64,000 nucleotides of DNA from DTU013 sp964512095 (GTDB lineage Bacteria > Bacillota > Clostridia > Acetivibrionales > DTU013). The stretch's first letter is position 1. The number at the start of each line of letters is the position of its first letter. The stretch covers positions 1-64,000 of the forward strand of contig CAZEIH010000014.1 in the NCBI GenBank assembly GCA_964512095.1, given 5' to 3'. Shown here piece by piece: positions 37,377 through 46,600 of this stretch. The notes beneath the pieces were generated by a model. It had not been told where the DNA came from, made no database searches, and worked only from the letters and a program-made list of their open reading frames with translations. The position numbers and the translations under genes are program-made.

Positions 37377-37461
37377 CTCTATACTATTATATAATTTATG
37401 TATAATAGTTCAATAGTGTTTTGTAAACTTTTATAGGCATTGCTTAACTGTTGACCCCCCC

Positions 37462-37502
37462 CTTCTTAAAAAACATGACGCATTAAGCATCATGTTAAGA
37501 AG
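37462..37502 (-). terminator. Hairpin after the virB2-like gene a
   Basis: Inverted repeat CTTCTTAA...CATGACGC against GCATCATG..TTAAGAAG with a short loop, directly after the virB2-like stop at 37510. No U run follows; instead there is a run of eight G on the minus strand. It may terminate or stabilise the message rather than act as a classic terminator. Confidence 0.4.
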
Positions 37503-37509
37503 ACTGTCA

Positions 37510-37854
37510 TTATATATAGTAGCTCAGGAAAAGTGTTGCCAGACCATCTGCAGTTACAGCAATAGCTGCGCCAATAAGAGTATTTTTCATTAGCTTATTT
37601 TTTTCTGCGATAACAGCCTGATCGTCTGTCATGGATTTTTGTAATGCCTGATAACCAAGGAATGCACCGGCTCCAACTGGAATAATTAGTAACAGCCAGC
37701 CTGTAACTGATTTTAAAAGATTAACTGTACCTGAAACAATTTTAGGAGAAGCATAGGCATAACTGATATTTGTGGTGAAAACATATAAAGCAGTAAAAAC
37801 CGAAAACACCATTTTCTTTAACCTGGACATAATATTGAGTTTTAATTTACACAT
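37510..37854 (-). CDS. VirB2/TrbC-like small membrane protein a (with signal peptide)
   Basis: 114 residues. N-terminal signal (KKMVFSVFTALYVFTTNISYAYA, cut here into its hydrophobic parts) and two further helices (LLLIIPVGAGAFLGYQAL, LIGAAIAVTADGLATLF). A paralogue of the 77-residue protein at 34386. VirB2-type pilins are made as precursors with a signal peptide, so this copy is the better candidate for the major channel subunit. The IS607 element now separates it from virB6. Confidence 0.7.
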   Translation of the reverse strand: MCKLKLNIMSRLKKMVFSVFTALYVFTTNISYAYASPKIVSGTVNLLKSVTGWLLLIIPVGAGAFLGYQALQKSMTDDQAVIAEKNKLMKNTLIGAAIAVTADGLATLFLSYYI

Positions 37855-37983
37855 ACTGTAACCCCCTCATGAATAATTATTTTTTGTCTGTGCTGTAAAT
37901 AAAAATATATAAATGTAATTACCTAAATTGTACTAAAATGTAGTCAAAATGTAAATAAAAATATTAAATAATGGAATAATTGG

Positions 37984-39168
37984 TCATATTTCAATGTTAT
38001 ATGAATTAAGTGGAATGTTGTCACGATTATGCAACTGCGAAGTGTTGATTTTATACAATATATTGGCTTGCCTTATCCCATCGATAACATCACTGCATTT
38101 ATTAAATATTTCTTTTATGGTTACCAAATCACTTTTAAGCTTGTCTGCATTTATATTCCATTCCTGCCGCAACGAATCATCATTTTTGATACTTGCCCCC
38201 TGTTTAATCATGTTATTATAAACATCTTCAATGGATTGCAGTTTCTTTCCCAAATTATTATATAATTCTCTTATCTCATATACATCAAGATACTTTCCCT
38301 CCGCTTTTGTAACTGTTACGTTTAAATCATATAAATCTTTAGCCTGTTCAGTGGTCAAAAACTCTGCTTGGTAAAAATTATATAAGCTTCTGTAATTTTG
38401 TACAATTTTACTTTTTATCACGTCTACGTCATTCGGTAAGGCATTCGTATAATGTTCTTTTTCTATCGCCTTAAGATCCTTTTGAACGTCAGCCCGCATA
38501 TCTCTGTCCGGTTTCACACCCTTTAAGGCCCGAATAAGAAGTTCGTATTTTCTGTTAATTTCATTTGCGTCAGTTTCTGCCCAGGAAATATACAAATTCC
38601 TTTGACTTGACGGTGCTTGCTCCGCTGCAAGTCTAAGTTTGTAGCTATACAAATCAGATATTTCCTTTATGTGATCACCGGCAATTTTATTAACCAAGTA
38701 GTTATAATCATCAGGATACTTTTCTGCAAGCTCCCTGACCGGAATTGCATACTTTGCGTTCCAGCGTGCCAATTGCTGCGGAGTGTGTACACGTAGGTCG
38801 TAACTGAAATTAACCGTTGCCAGAGAAGCTTCTATACCTATATCCTTATATTGTGAATCTGTTAATGGTGACCACCCGGGTATGTTTCTGTTTTGTACAC
38901 CAAAAAGTTCTGCTAATTTATTAATTGCTTCCTTAGATGTTATACCTTCAATTTCAGCTAAAAGGTCAATTGTACTGCCTCCTTTGCTACTGCCAAAATC
39001 ATACCAGAGATTTTTATCTATGTTTATAGAAAAGGATGGTGCACTTTCTTCACGCAGTTTACCCCATAGCCGGCCGCCTTTCTGCGTTAAAGAAATATTA
39101 TACCTTCTAGCCACATCAGCAAGCGGAATAGCCTTCAGTTCTTTCAAATCATACATAATTAATATCAC
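37984..39168 (-). CDS. CHC2-like primase-domain protein with the shared C-terminal domain
   Basis: 394 residues. Residues about 10-95 resemble the CHC2 domain of DnaG-type primases (DVARRYNISL, RLWGKLREESAPSFSINI, LWYDFGSSKGGSTIDLL), but the zinc-binding Cys/His positions are replaced (for example GSSKGG where CGxGG is usual). No TOPRIM domain follows. The middle is helical. Residues about 245-394 give a divergent version of the shared C-terminal domain (YLDVYEIRELYNNLGKKL, DVIDGIRQANILY), ending YNIEI. Primases are carried into recipients by some conjugative systems, so this may be a delivered DNA-processing protein. Confidence 0.65.
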   Translation of the reverse strand: MILIMYDLKELKAIPLADVARRYNISLTQKGGRLWGKLREESAPSFSINIDKNLWYDFGSSKGGSTIDLLAEIEGITSKEAINKLAELFGVQNRNIPGWSPLTDSQYKDIGIEASLATVNFSYDLRVHTPQQLARWNAKYAIPVRELAEKYPDDYNYLVNKIAGDHIKEISDLYSYKLRLAAEQAPSSQRNLYISWAETDANEINRKYELLIRALKGVKPDRDMRADVQKDLKAIEKEHYTNALPNDVDVIKSKIVQNYRSLYNFYQAEFLTTEQAKDLYDLNVTVTKAEGKYLDVYEIRELYNNLGKKLQSIEDVYNNMIKQGASIKNDDSLRQEWNINADKLKSDLVTIKEIFNKCSDVIDGIRQANILYKINTSQLHNRDNIPLNSYNIEI

Positions 39169-39179
39169 CTGCCTTCAAA

Positions 39180-39755
39180 TTACTCAAGATAGACCTTATG
39201 ACGCTTGTTGATAACAGTTTCAAGTGTAACCTGATCGCGTTCAGTTACATTGATCTTTGAAACATAATGTCCGTCATGGTAGGGCTGTACAAAAAGTGCT
39301 TTCCAATAAAAAGTAACAGGATCTTCTTCGATGCTGAGAATATTACTATCTTTATCGTCAGGATCAATCGGTGTAAAATTCAAGCCGTATTTGTCCTCAA
39401 GGTATGTTTGGGCATAGTCTAACAGTTCATTGTAAAACATTTTCCCTGCGTTTGGTATTGTGACTTTATCGATTTGAGCTTCAAATATATTAATTACTTC
39501 GGTTACCATATTATTTGTATCGTCAACACCCTCCAAGTTGCAGCCTATGCCGATATTCCGGTTGCCAATGCTGATCACGAGGCCGTATCTGTAATTCTCA
39601 AGGTCAATTACTTTATTGCTTTTGATCCGATGATCGCCTTTATCAGCATCTATCAAATAAATATCCTTTACAAAGTTATTTGTCTTTTGTACTGTACTGT
39701 CAAACATCCTTGATTTAACTTCAACATCATCGAGAAGATCTTTACTAAACTTCAT
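39180..39755 (-). CDS. Hypothetical protein between the coupling protein and primase-like genes
   Basis: 191 residues, soluble, acidic (TPIDPDDKDSNILSIEEDP). No membrane segment or known motif, and its C-terminus (INKRHKVYLE) does not match the shared tail. It lies 14 bases after virD4 and 11 bases before the primase-like gene, so it belongs to the transfer operon. Confidence 0.5.
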   Translation of the reverse strand: MKFSKDLLDDVEVKSRMFDSTVQKTNNFVKDIYLIDADKGDHRIKSNKVIDLENYRYGLVISIGNRNIGIGCNLEGVDDTNNMVTEVINIFEAQIDKVTIPNAGKMFYNELLDYAQTYLEDKYGLNFTPIDPDDKDSNILSIEEDPVTFYWKALFVQPYHDGHYVSKINVTERDQVTLETVINKRHKVYLE

Positions 39756-39769
39756 TTTAACCCTCCTTA

Positions 39770-41818
39770 TTAATCAAGAAAATCCTTATTATATGTAGGG
39801 CTGTCAGTATCATTGATATCAGTAAATATATCCTCTACATTTAAGTCAATAACGGTATCAAGCCCACTTGGTTTGTCTAAAACCGTTTTAGGTAACGGTT
39901 TCTTATGTTGCCGCATATTTTCATTTTGCGGAAGATCATCATCCATATCTGGTAGCCAGATTGAAACGTCTTGAATTGGTCTGCTCGAAATATTAGACCA
40001 CCTGGATTCTATGATCTCACGATTTTTCTCCTTGTCGTGGTCAATATTACCTGTCGATGCGAATCCAAAGTCGGAATTTGCATTCCAGTATGACAGATCA
40101 GGTAATGGATATCTTGCAGGGAAATAACTTATAGGAAGTACAAGGCTTTCATCAATATTCCAGCGTAATACTTCATCAGGAAGTAGCAAAGGTCTTCCTG
40201 TCAGACCAACACCGTAGCTTCGTGAATGTCCTTTTGATTGAACAGAACTACTTGAATTTTCTGTTTCAACTGTATATTTACCTGTCTTTTCACTTATTAA
40301 CTTGGCCGTGTCAACATCGGCTGTCTTAAGAAATATCCAATTATGGCAATTACCCGTTATTGTTTGTGAATTGTCTTTATAGAGCTTCTTAAGCTGTGCT
40401 ATATCCTGGATTGCCAATGTAAATCTTATGCCGTAACCACCACCTACAGTGAGTTTTTTATCAAAGTCAGGGATAGGTGGTAAGTTACCAAATTCGTTGA
40501 GCATAAAGTTAACTCTTCGAGGCAATCTACCTCCTTTTCTATTAGCAAGGGTTATCAAGGCTTGATACAACTGATCAATATAAAGAGTTGCAAGAACATT
40601 TCTTGTGCTTTTTTCATGTGGAATTATTAAAAACACTGCTGTCTTCTCAATACCTACTTCCTCCATGGAATGATCTTGTACAGATGTCATATCTGCAATA
40701 TTAGGATCTGAAAATAATCTTAAGTCTGAAGAAGCTTGAGTAAAAAACGAGCCTCTAGTTTTATAAGGTGCAAGGCTGGCAGTTGCAAAAGCTGCTTTAG
40801 CGGGATGCTTAACAGGCAGCATTTTAATATAATCCAGTAACGGAATGGATTCATCGGACAATGGCTGTCCGTATTCAGCCAAGAGATAATAAGCTGTTGA
40901 CATGTGTCTTTGAAATTTGAACTCTGAGTTAAGGGAGGCAAGAAGAACAAGAGCTGCTATCACACTTTCTTCACCGTTTTCCCATATAGGTTCAGAGGTA
41001 GATGCAGGTTTTTGGCGTGTAATAGCATTTGCGATATCCCAGGCCATTTCAGAAGCTTCCGGAACATTACCCCTGTCTATAGCCTTATTTATCAAGTCCA
41101 AAAGGTTCCATTGATTCCCTTTTGCAGGATCTCTAAAATTCATGACAATTATTTTATATCCAAGCTTTTCAAGGTATAGCTTTGTAGTTATGTACATTTC
41201 ACCTTTTGGATCACCAAGTACCATACTCTCACCGGCTAGTGCAAGTTCCCAGATGCTAGGTAACAATACTCTACGATCTTTACCGGAACGAGTAGCACCT
41301 ATAAGTAAAGTATGAAGATCCCCGTCACTAAACCACACCTTTTCTTTACCGTTATGATACTTTTCCATCCCGAGAACTATACCGCCTTTTGATAGGGGCA
41401 TATCGCTATCCCAAACCGTAGCGGTATTATCCATTTCGTATTTTGTTTGCCAGCGGCTTGTACCATGTTGGCCCTGTCCAGCTGGTTCAGGTCCGCCAAT
41501 CCCGTCCTTTATTCTGTTTTTCTTTTTGAAATTATCAGTGTTCCAAGCAATGGCGATTATAAGCGTTACAACAGGCAATTGCATGAAAAGAACTATATTT
41601 CTGAATGCTGCGTCATTAAACATGTCCTTATATGAATTAATTACACCATATTCAAACCACATTGTAGGAGCAGCCGCAAGATCCTTGACAAGAAAGGATG
41701 GAAATTTTACAATCCACGGCATAAATAATAAATCAAACAGTATTATAATGCATAAATAGATTATTCGGATAAGAGTTGGTTTATCCATTTTTTTGTTTGT
41801 ATATCGTTTCATCCACAT
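39770..41818 (-). CDS. VirD4/TraG-type coupling protein
   Basis: About 682 residues. Two N-terminal membrane helices (LIRIIYLCIIILFDLLFM and IVLFMQLPVVTLIIAIAW), Walker A LLIGATRSGKDRRVLLP near residue 175, VLGDPKGEMY and Walker B NFMLNEFGNLPP near 440, where Asn replaces the usual Asp. A large all-alpha-containing C-terminal region follows. Coupling proteins recruit DNA-relaxase complexes and protein substrates to the T4SS, so this is the expected receptor for the C-terminal signal proposed here. Starts at 41821 (GTG) or 41812 are also possible. Confidence 0.88.
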   Translation of the reverse strand: MWMKRYTNKKMDKPTLIRIIYLCIIILFDLLFMPWIVKFPSFLVKDLAAAPTMWFEYGVINSYKDMFNDAAFRNIVLFMQLPVVTLIIAIAWNTDNFKKKNRIKDGIGGPEPAGQGQHGTSRWQTKYEMDNTATVWDSDMPLSKGGIVLGMEKYHNGKEKVWFSDGDLHTLLIGATRSGKDRRVLLPSIWELALAGESMVLGDPKGEMYITTKLYLEKLGYKIIVMNFRDPAKGNQWNLLDLINKAIDRGNVPEASEMAWDIANAITRQKPASTSEPIWENGEESVIAALVLLASLNSEFKFQRHMSTAYYLLAEYGQPLSDESIPLLDYIKMLPVKHPAKAAFATASLAPYKTRGSFFTQASSDLRLFSDPNIADMTSVQDHSMEEVGIEKTAVFLIIPHEKSTRNVLATLYIDQLYQALITLANRKGGRLPRRVNFMLNEFGNLPPIPDFDKKLTVGGGYGIRFTLAIQDIAQLKKLYKDNSQTITGNCHNWIFLKTADVDTAKLISEKTGKYTVETENSSSSVQSKGHSRSYGVGLTGRPLLLPDEVLRWNIDESLVLPISYFPARYPLPDLSYWNANSDFGFASTGNIDHDKEKNREIIESRWSNISSRPIQDVSIWLPDMDDDLPQNENMRQHKKPLPKTVLDKPSGLDTVIDLNVEDIFTDINDTDSPTYNKDFLD

Positions 41819-41846
41819 CACATCCCTTGAAATTAACTTTGCTATA

Positions 41847-42887
41847 TTACTTAGGGGCTAACTTGCGTGCTTGTACACCTAAATACCCTTCACAATTTGC
41901 AAAGGCCGCATTGTCCTGGATCTGTGCCTGCTCAAACTTATCATTAAGCCAAGGGAATAAGGCTTCACCCCCGCCGCCAGTGATAATTATTGCTGATAGC
42001 AGTTCACCTTCCACGCCCCACTTCAATTTCATTTTGGATGCAATCTGCTCCGCTCTTTCTTTATACGCATTTTCTTCATAAGGTATAAGAATAATCTCTT
42101 CTCCCTTATAATCAAATTTACCTCCAAACCAAAAGAGTGTTTTTTCTACCTCTATCAAGCCAATATTTCTTTTGAGTTTTTCTGAAATCGCTCTTTCGAT
42201 ATCCTGTAATGCAATATTCATTCCGTCATCTTCGAGTGATCCGCTTAGGTTCTCCAACATTGTAATTCCCTTGCGCCCCTTACCCATTACTAAATAATCT
42301 ACCGTTCTGTAACCAATATCTATAATGCCTACACTCGACGTCACAAGGTTTATATTTTCTGATTTGAGCATACCATTTACATCATACATTGATGCATAGT
42401 AAGCACCGGCACCCTGCGGGAATACAAACACACTATTACACTTAATTATTCTTTTTGATTTGATACCGGATATTAATACTTCCGCTTGAAGTGTGCTGAT
42501 AACATCTTTAAGCTCGTCCTTTTTTTCCATGTAGTATGACATAGGTAACCCTACGCAAAGATCAACCGGATCATTGGATGGATTTACTAGGCCGACAGCG
42601 GTCGCTATGAAGACCTTGATATCATCGACGTTTATTTTAGTTTTATCTTCCCAACGCCTTTCGCCTCCATTTGTCATTCCTGCATCGCCTATGTAATACT
42701 TCTTTTCGTCACTAGCTGAATTCGTTATCTCTCTATAGGTAATTGAATAGTCGTCAACAGCGCCTCCTATGACGCTTTTTAGCGAAGAATCGATTCTTTT
42801 TGTCAGAATACTTGGAAAGCTCTGCTTTTCTCCACTTTCACTTAACACCTTTACAAATCCATACCCTATATCTACAGCAACCCTCAT
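41847..42887 (-). CDS. ParM/Alp-like actin-family protein
   Basis: 346 residues with actin-fold nucleotide motifs: VAVDIGYGFVKVLSE (phosphate 1), SVGIIDIGYRTVDYLVMG (phosphate 2), AIIITGGGGEALFPWL (adenosine). Bacterial relatives make filaments that segregate plasmids. It follows two RHH-type genes (42928, 43325), an arrangement like a ParR-ParM system. Segregation of the excised or replicating form of the element is the likely role. Confidence 0.8.
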   Translation of the reverse strand: MRVAVDIGYGFVKVLSESGEKQSFPSILTKRIDSSLKSVIGGAVDDYSITYREITNSASDEKKYYIGDAGMTNGGERRWEDKTKINVDDIKVFIATAVGLVNPSNDPVDLCVGLPMSYYMEKKDELKDVISTLQAEVLISGIKSKRIIKCNSVFVFPQGAGAYYASMYDVNGMLKSENINLVTSSVGIIDIGYRTVDYLVMGKGRKGITMLENLSGSLEDDGMNIALQDIERAISEKLKRNIGLIEVEKTLFWFGGKFDYKGEEIILIPYEENAYKERAEQIASKMKLKWGVEGELLSAIIITGGGGEALFPWLNDKFEQAQIQDNAAFANCEGYLGVQARKLAPK

Positions 42888-42927
42888 TTTAATCCCCCTT
42901 TAATAATTTTCCAACCGGTTGGAAAAC

Positions 42928-43374
42928 TCATATTGAAAATAAATCTATTGATTCATCCAGTAATTTCAAAGCTTCCTTTTCTTTATCACTTAAGCTGGCA
43001 CTTTTGTTAAGCGTGTTAGTAGACTTGTCCCTGATGCTGCCGACATTATTATTTGGTGCTTCTTGCTCAGCTATAGCTGTCACCTGGACAACTGTATCAT
43101 TACGTACCGCAGCTGCTTCACTAAAAGAACTTGATTCCAAACTAGATTGTGTTAGTTCAACTAATAACATTTTAATTTCCTTTATATCATTGCTTAATAT
43201 TGATAAGTCACTATTAACAATGTCAGCATCCCGGCCAACGTAAAACTCTATGGCATCCCTTAGAAATTGGCTCTTGTTCTTTGCATTACTCAAAGCAGCT
43301 TTGGCACGTGAGGATAATTTATTTTCACTTATTTGTATTCCCACTATCGCCACCTTCTTTACCCTGTTTGTCAA
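42928..43374 (-). CDS. RHH-type adaptor, ParR-like partner of the actin gene
   Basis: 148 residues. The N-terminal part (VAIVGIQISENKLSSRAKA and SKSQ-like FLRDAIEFYVGRD) fits a strand-helix-helix fold. The middle is Ser-rich and disordered, with a short helical C-terminus (EKEALKLLDESIDLFSI) that could contact the actin-like protein, as in ParR. It overlaps the upstream small RHH gene and precedes the parM-like gene by 40 bases. Confidence 0.5.
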   Translation of the reverse strand: MTNRVKKVAIVGIQISENKLSSRAKAALSNAKNKSQFLRDAIEFYVGRDADIVNSDLSILSNDIKEIKMLLVELTQSSLESSSFSEAAAVRNDTVVQVTAIAEQEAPNNNVGSIRDKSTNTLNKSASLSDKEKEALKLLDESIDLFSI

Positions 43375-43510
43375 GTAATTCTCTAATCAAGTTCTCCAAG
43401 ACTTCATTCTGGTATAGATTATTGGTTACACAGTACACCTTAAATCTACGCTTCAGCTCAGGATTGATACTCGATGTGAAGATTACCTTCTTATTATCTG
43501 CGATTGACAT
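43325..43510 (-). CDS. Small RHH protein, first gene of the ParM operon
   Basis: 61 residues if started at the ATG of MSIADNKKVIF (43510), which has GGGAAAGG at suitable distance; a GTG three codons upstream is less likely. KKVIFTSSINPELKRRFKVY plus NEVLENLIRELLDK is a ribbon-helix-helix. Probably an autorepressor or DNA-binding segregation protein. Confidence 0.6.
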   Translation of the reverse strand: MSIADNKKVIFTSSINPELKRRFKVYCVTNNLYQNEVLENLIRELLDKQGKEGGDSGNTNK

Positions 43511-43584
43511 AAATATCACCTTTCCCTTTTTTATTAACCTCCTTTTCAGAATAACATAAATACATAAATAAATATTATAAAAAC

Positions 43585-43613
43585 ACTATACCATATCAGT
43601 TTATATAAAGCAA
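43585..43613 (-). promoter_or_regulatory. Promoter of the RHH-ParM-T4SS transcript
   Basis: Minus-strand TTGCTT (43608-43613), 17-base spacer, TATAGT (43585-43590) in a very AT-rich intergenic stretch (43560-43642). It would start the RHH, ParR-like and ParM-like genes and perhaps the whole T4SS transcript. Confidence 0.5.
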
Positions 43614-43642
43614 TAAATATTTATTTAATTATTTAATTTAAT

Positions 43643-46600
43643 TTAATCTATATCTATAGCTCCCCCTCGATCCTTACCTTTGCGTGCGGCCTCTTTCATT
43701 GCTGCTTTGCTCTGGGATGCAGCTTGTTGTTTTACCTGGTTACGCTTTGCGACTTCGGCTTGTGCCTCGGTTTTCATTCTTTCTCTCTCGAGGGATTTCC
43801 AAGCGCTCTTCCATATATCATTAATGATTGATAGACTGATATCAGATTTAAAAGAGTGCCAGTTAAGCCCTTTATAAATCCACTGTGGTATATCCTTTTC
43901 TTGAATATCTAAGGACTCAAACATCAATTTCCAATCATTTTTTGATATAATTGTAGTCTTATTCCAAAGATTATTGTCTGAAAACGTTTTATAGGCCTTA
44001 TCAATTATCTCATTGATTATTTCGCTATCTATATTTGAGCTAGTTCTGATATTCCACTGATTAAGTATTGTTTTTGTTTCTTCAAGGTCAACCCCGGACA
44101 CCAAAATCGTTGTAGCCAGCTTACTTATAGTGTTTTCAATTGTGTTTGGAATGCTGCAAGCGTTTCTTATATCTTCATATCCGGTTTTTATTTCGCCATA
44201 TACTCCATTCAAATATTTGCCTTTTGCCGTTTTTTCGTTAATTCTTTCAATTTTACCGATATTAACTTTGTTCTGTGTCCGATCTATGAGTTCATAAATG
44301 TCATTTGTAATATAACTGCTAGTTCTGATATCTTTGTTTTCTTTAGAGATAGCAATTCCTTTCATGTATTTATAATACTTTTCGGTTGCTTGATATCCCT
44401 CATCTGTTGGTGTAAGCAAACCTAACCTCCCCAAATATCCAAGAGTACGCCTTAATAGATCCCTTTCAGGAATAAGAATATCGGCCCTTTTCTCTATGCC
44501 ATTTGAAGTTAATTGATATTCATTTTCATGACCTTTTAAATATCCCTGCTTCTTAAGATTATCAAGCCTCCAGGTGAGATACTTAAATTGTTTTTCTGCT
44601 TCATAGTTAGGGATATTTTTGTCAAGGGTTTCCCTAAGTTTATCTTTTTTGATAGATCCGTTTTCTTTATATATCTGATATAGTAATTTATTAATGTCGG
44701 CTATTGTGGAATTTATTTTATATATTCCTGTTTCTTGGTCTTTTTCAATATGGCCTTTCTCAACTTGCTTACCAAGCTGCTTTGATACATTTTGATATTC
44801 ATTATCTGTGCTGCATAATTCTTTTAGCCTTTCATCAGTCAAGGAGCCTTTTGACTCCTTAAAATACTTGTTAAGCTTATTCAGATTAATACCGAGCCAT
44901 TTACCTTCTTCTGTGCTGCTCAAATTTCCTTCCTGGTCTATTGTGATATAATCCCTTGTCTTTGTTTCCATTTCTGTTTCAACAAGCTCCATAAATCTCT
45001 CATAGTATCTTTGAGCTGACTGATTGGTTATTTCGCTCAGTAACGTTTCTTTAAGGTGATCTGCTGATAATATTCCTCCATCAGCTTTATCAATATAGCT
45101 TAAGGTTACATTTGCGTCATACCTGGTAAACTCCATTTCTTCCGGTATGTTAAACTTCTCTATGGCCTCATTGGATAAAACATAGGCTTCTTTTTTATCG
45201 TCATATTCAAAATATCCCTGGGATTCTTCTGTAAAGGAATATTTTCCAGTGATCCTGTCTAACTCAACATAACCATTCAAAGTAAGTTTTTCGATACGGT
45301 TCTTTAGTATGTCAATTTCCTGCTCTGCTTTTACAACATTTACATGTGATTCATCATCGGTATATTTTTCATAAATACTGTTCTCCAATTCCTGAAGAGT
45401 AATACTATTATCCTCGCCAAATTCTTCCCTTACCTTAGTGTCGAATTTTCCGATTCTTAGTTCCTCCGGATCTTTATTTTGAAGACTACCAAATATGCTT
45501 TTATTACCCAACAGCTCTGTAAAACTTACATTCTTAACCTCTTCTCCATCACATTCAAGCATTCTCAATATTTCTTTCTCAGCTCTATCAAGGTTTTTTA
45601 CCTTCAAGACCTCCTCAATACCTTTATTAGTCAGCTTGTATTGGTCGCCTTGTTCATTTAAGATGCCCTGACCACAAAGCACCTTAAGTTGTTTTTCAAG
45701 TTCCTGGCTATCATTTTTTATAACACCTTTTATTTGAGAAAATGCCTCTTTCTCTGTAGCACCGGATAGCTTTAAAGATGACAAGTAATGGTCAATATTC
45801 TTAGATGAAGATAAGGAGTTAATTTTCTGGATTTCTGTTACATTATCGCGAATATGTTTGATAATATCCTTAATAGATCCTTCAGGATAGTTTAGATCCT
45901 CTTTCTCTGTGAAATCCTTGATAGTATTAAGAGTGTCCTGGTCATTGTAACCGGATCTTATGAGTGCAACTGCAACCTTATGCAATACTTTGGTTTGTTC
46001 TGGTATAAGTGTGATTTTATTATCCATATTTTTTATAAAATCAACAGCTTTTTGTGATAGATCCCTATCAACATAGAAGATGTTTTCCCGCTGGCTCTCT
46101 GCAGCTCCTTTTAAAATTATTTGACATACCCTATCGCGTATATCGGTATAAGCATTAGATCGTGCTTTTTCAATTGCATCTTCATGAGTAGTATATATTT
46201 TAGTTAGATCTTCTACGGCTTTAAGGTTACGTTCCAAATTTGCCGAAAATTCATGTTTGCTTAGTAGTCCATCAGCTATTGAATAAACTAAATCTTTTAC
46301 ATTCTCAGGCATAAACTTAAGCATTACTCTACCATGCCCAGGCATTATAGCAGCCAAATTTTTTATTTGCTCGGCCAGCTGTAATTCGTCATCACTGTAT
46401 AATTTCGGACATATGCTTTCACTATTTACCTCGCTTATGAGTGAACTTATCTCTATAGAAGTGTTTTGCACTTCTTTTAATAATCTAGTTGCTTGACTTA
46501 CATCGTTGTTTGCTAAATCTCTGATCAAATCACGCATTATGTTTTTTTCGTGAAGCAAAGTCATCCTTTCATCTGCAAAGATTTCATCTGTCAATAATTT

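Larger units (their letters stand above)
35478..37438 (-). mobile_element. IS607-family insertion sequence (tnpA + tnpB)
   Basis: About 1.96 kb holding a serine-recombinase tnpA and an overlapping tnpB. The ends share an imperfect inverted match: TATAAAACTCTGTAAAAACA at the left and, read on the other strand, TATAAAAGTTTACAAAACAC at the right. The exact borders are uncertain by a few bases. IS607 elements move by a serine recombinase without fixed target-site duplication. The element sits between two virB2-like paralogues and directly before virB6, inside the T4SS operon. Confidence 0.75.
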
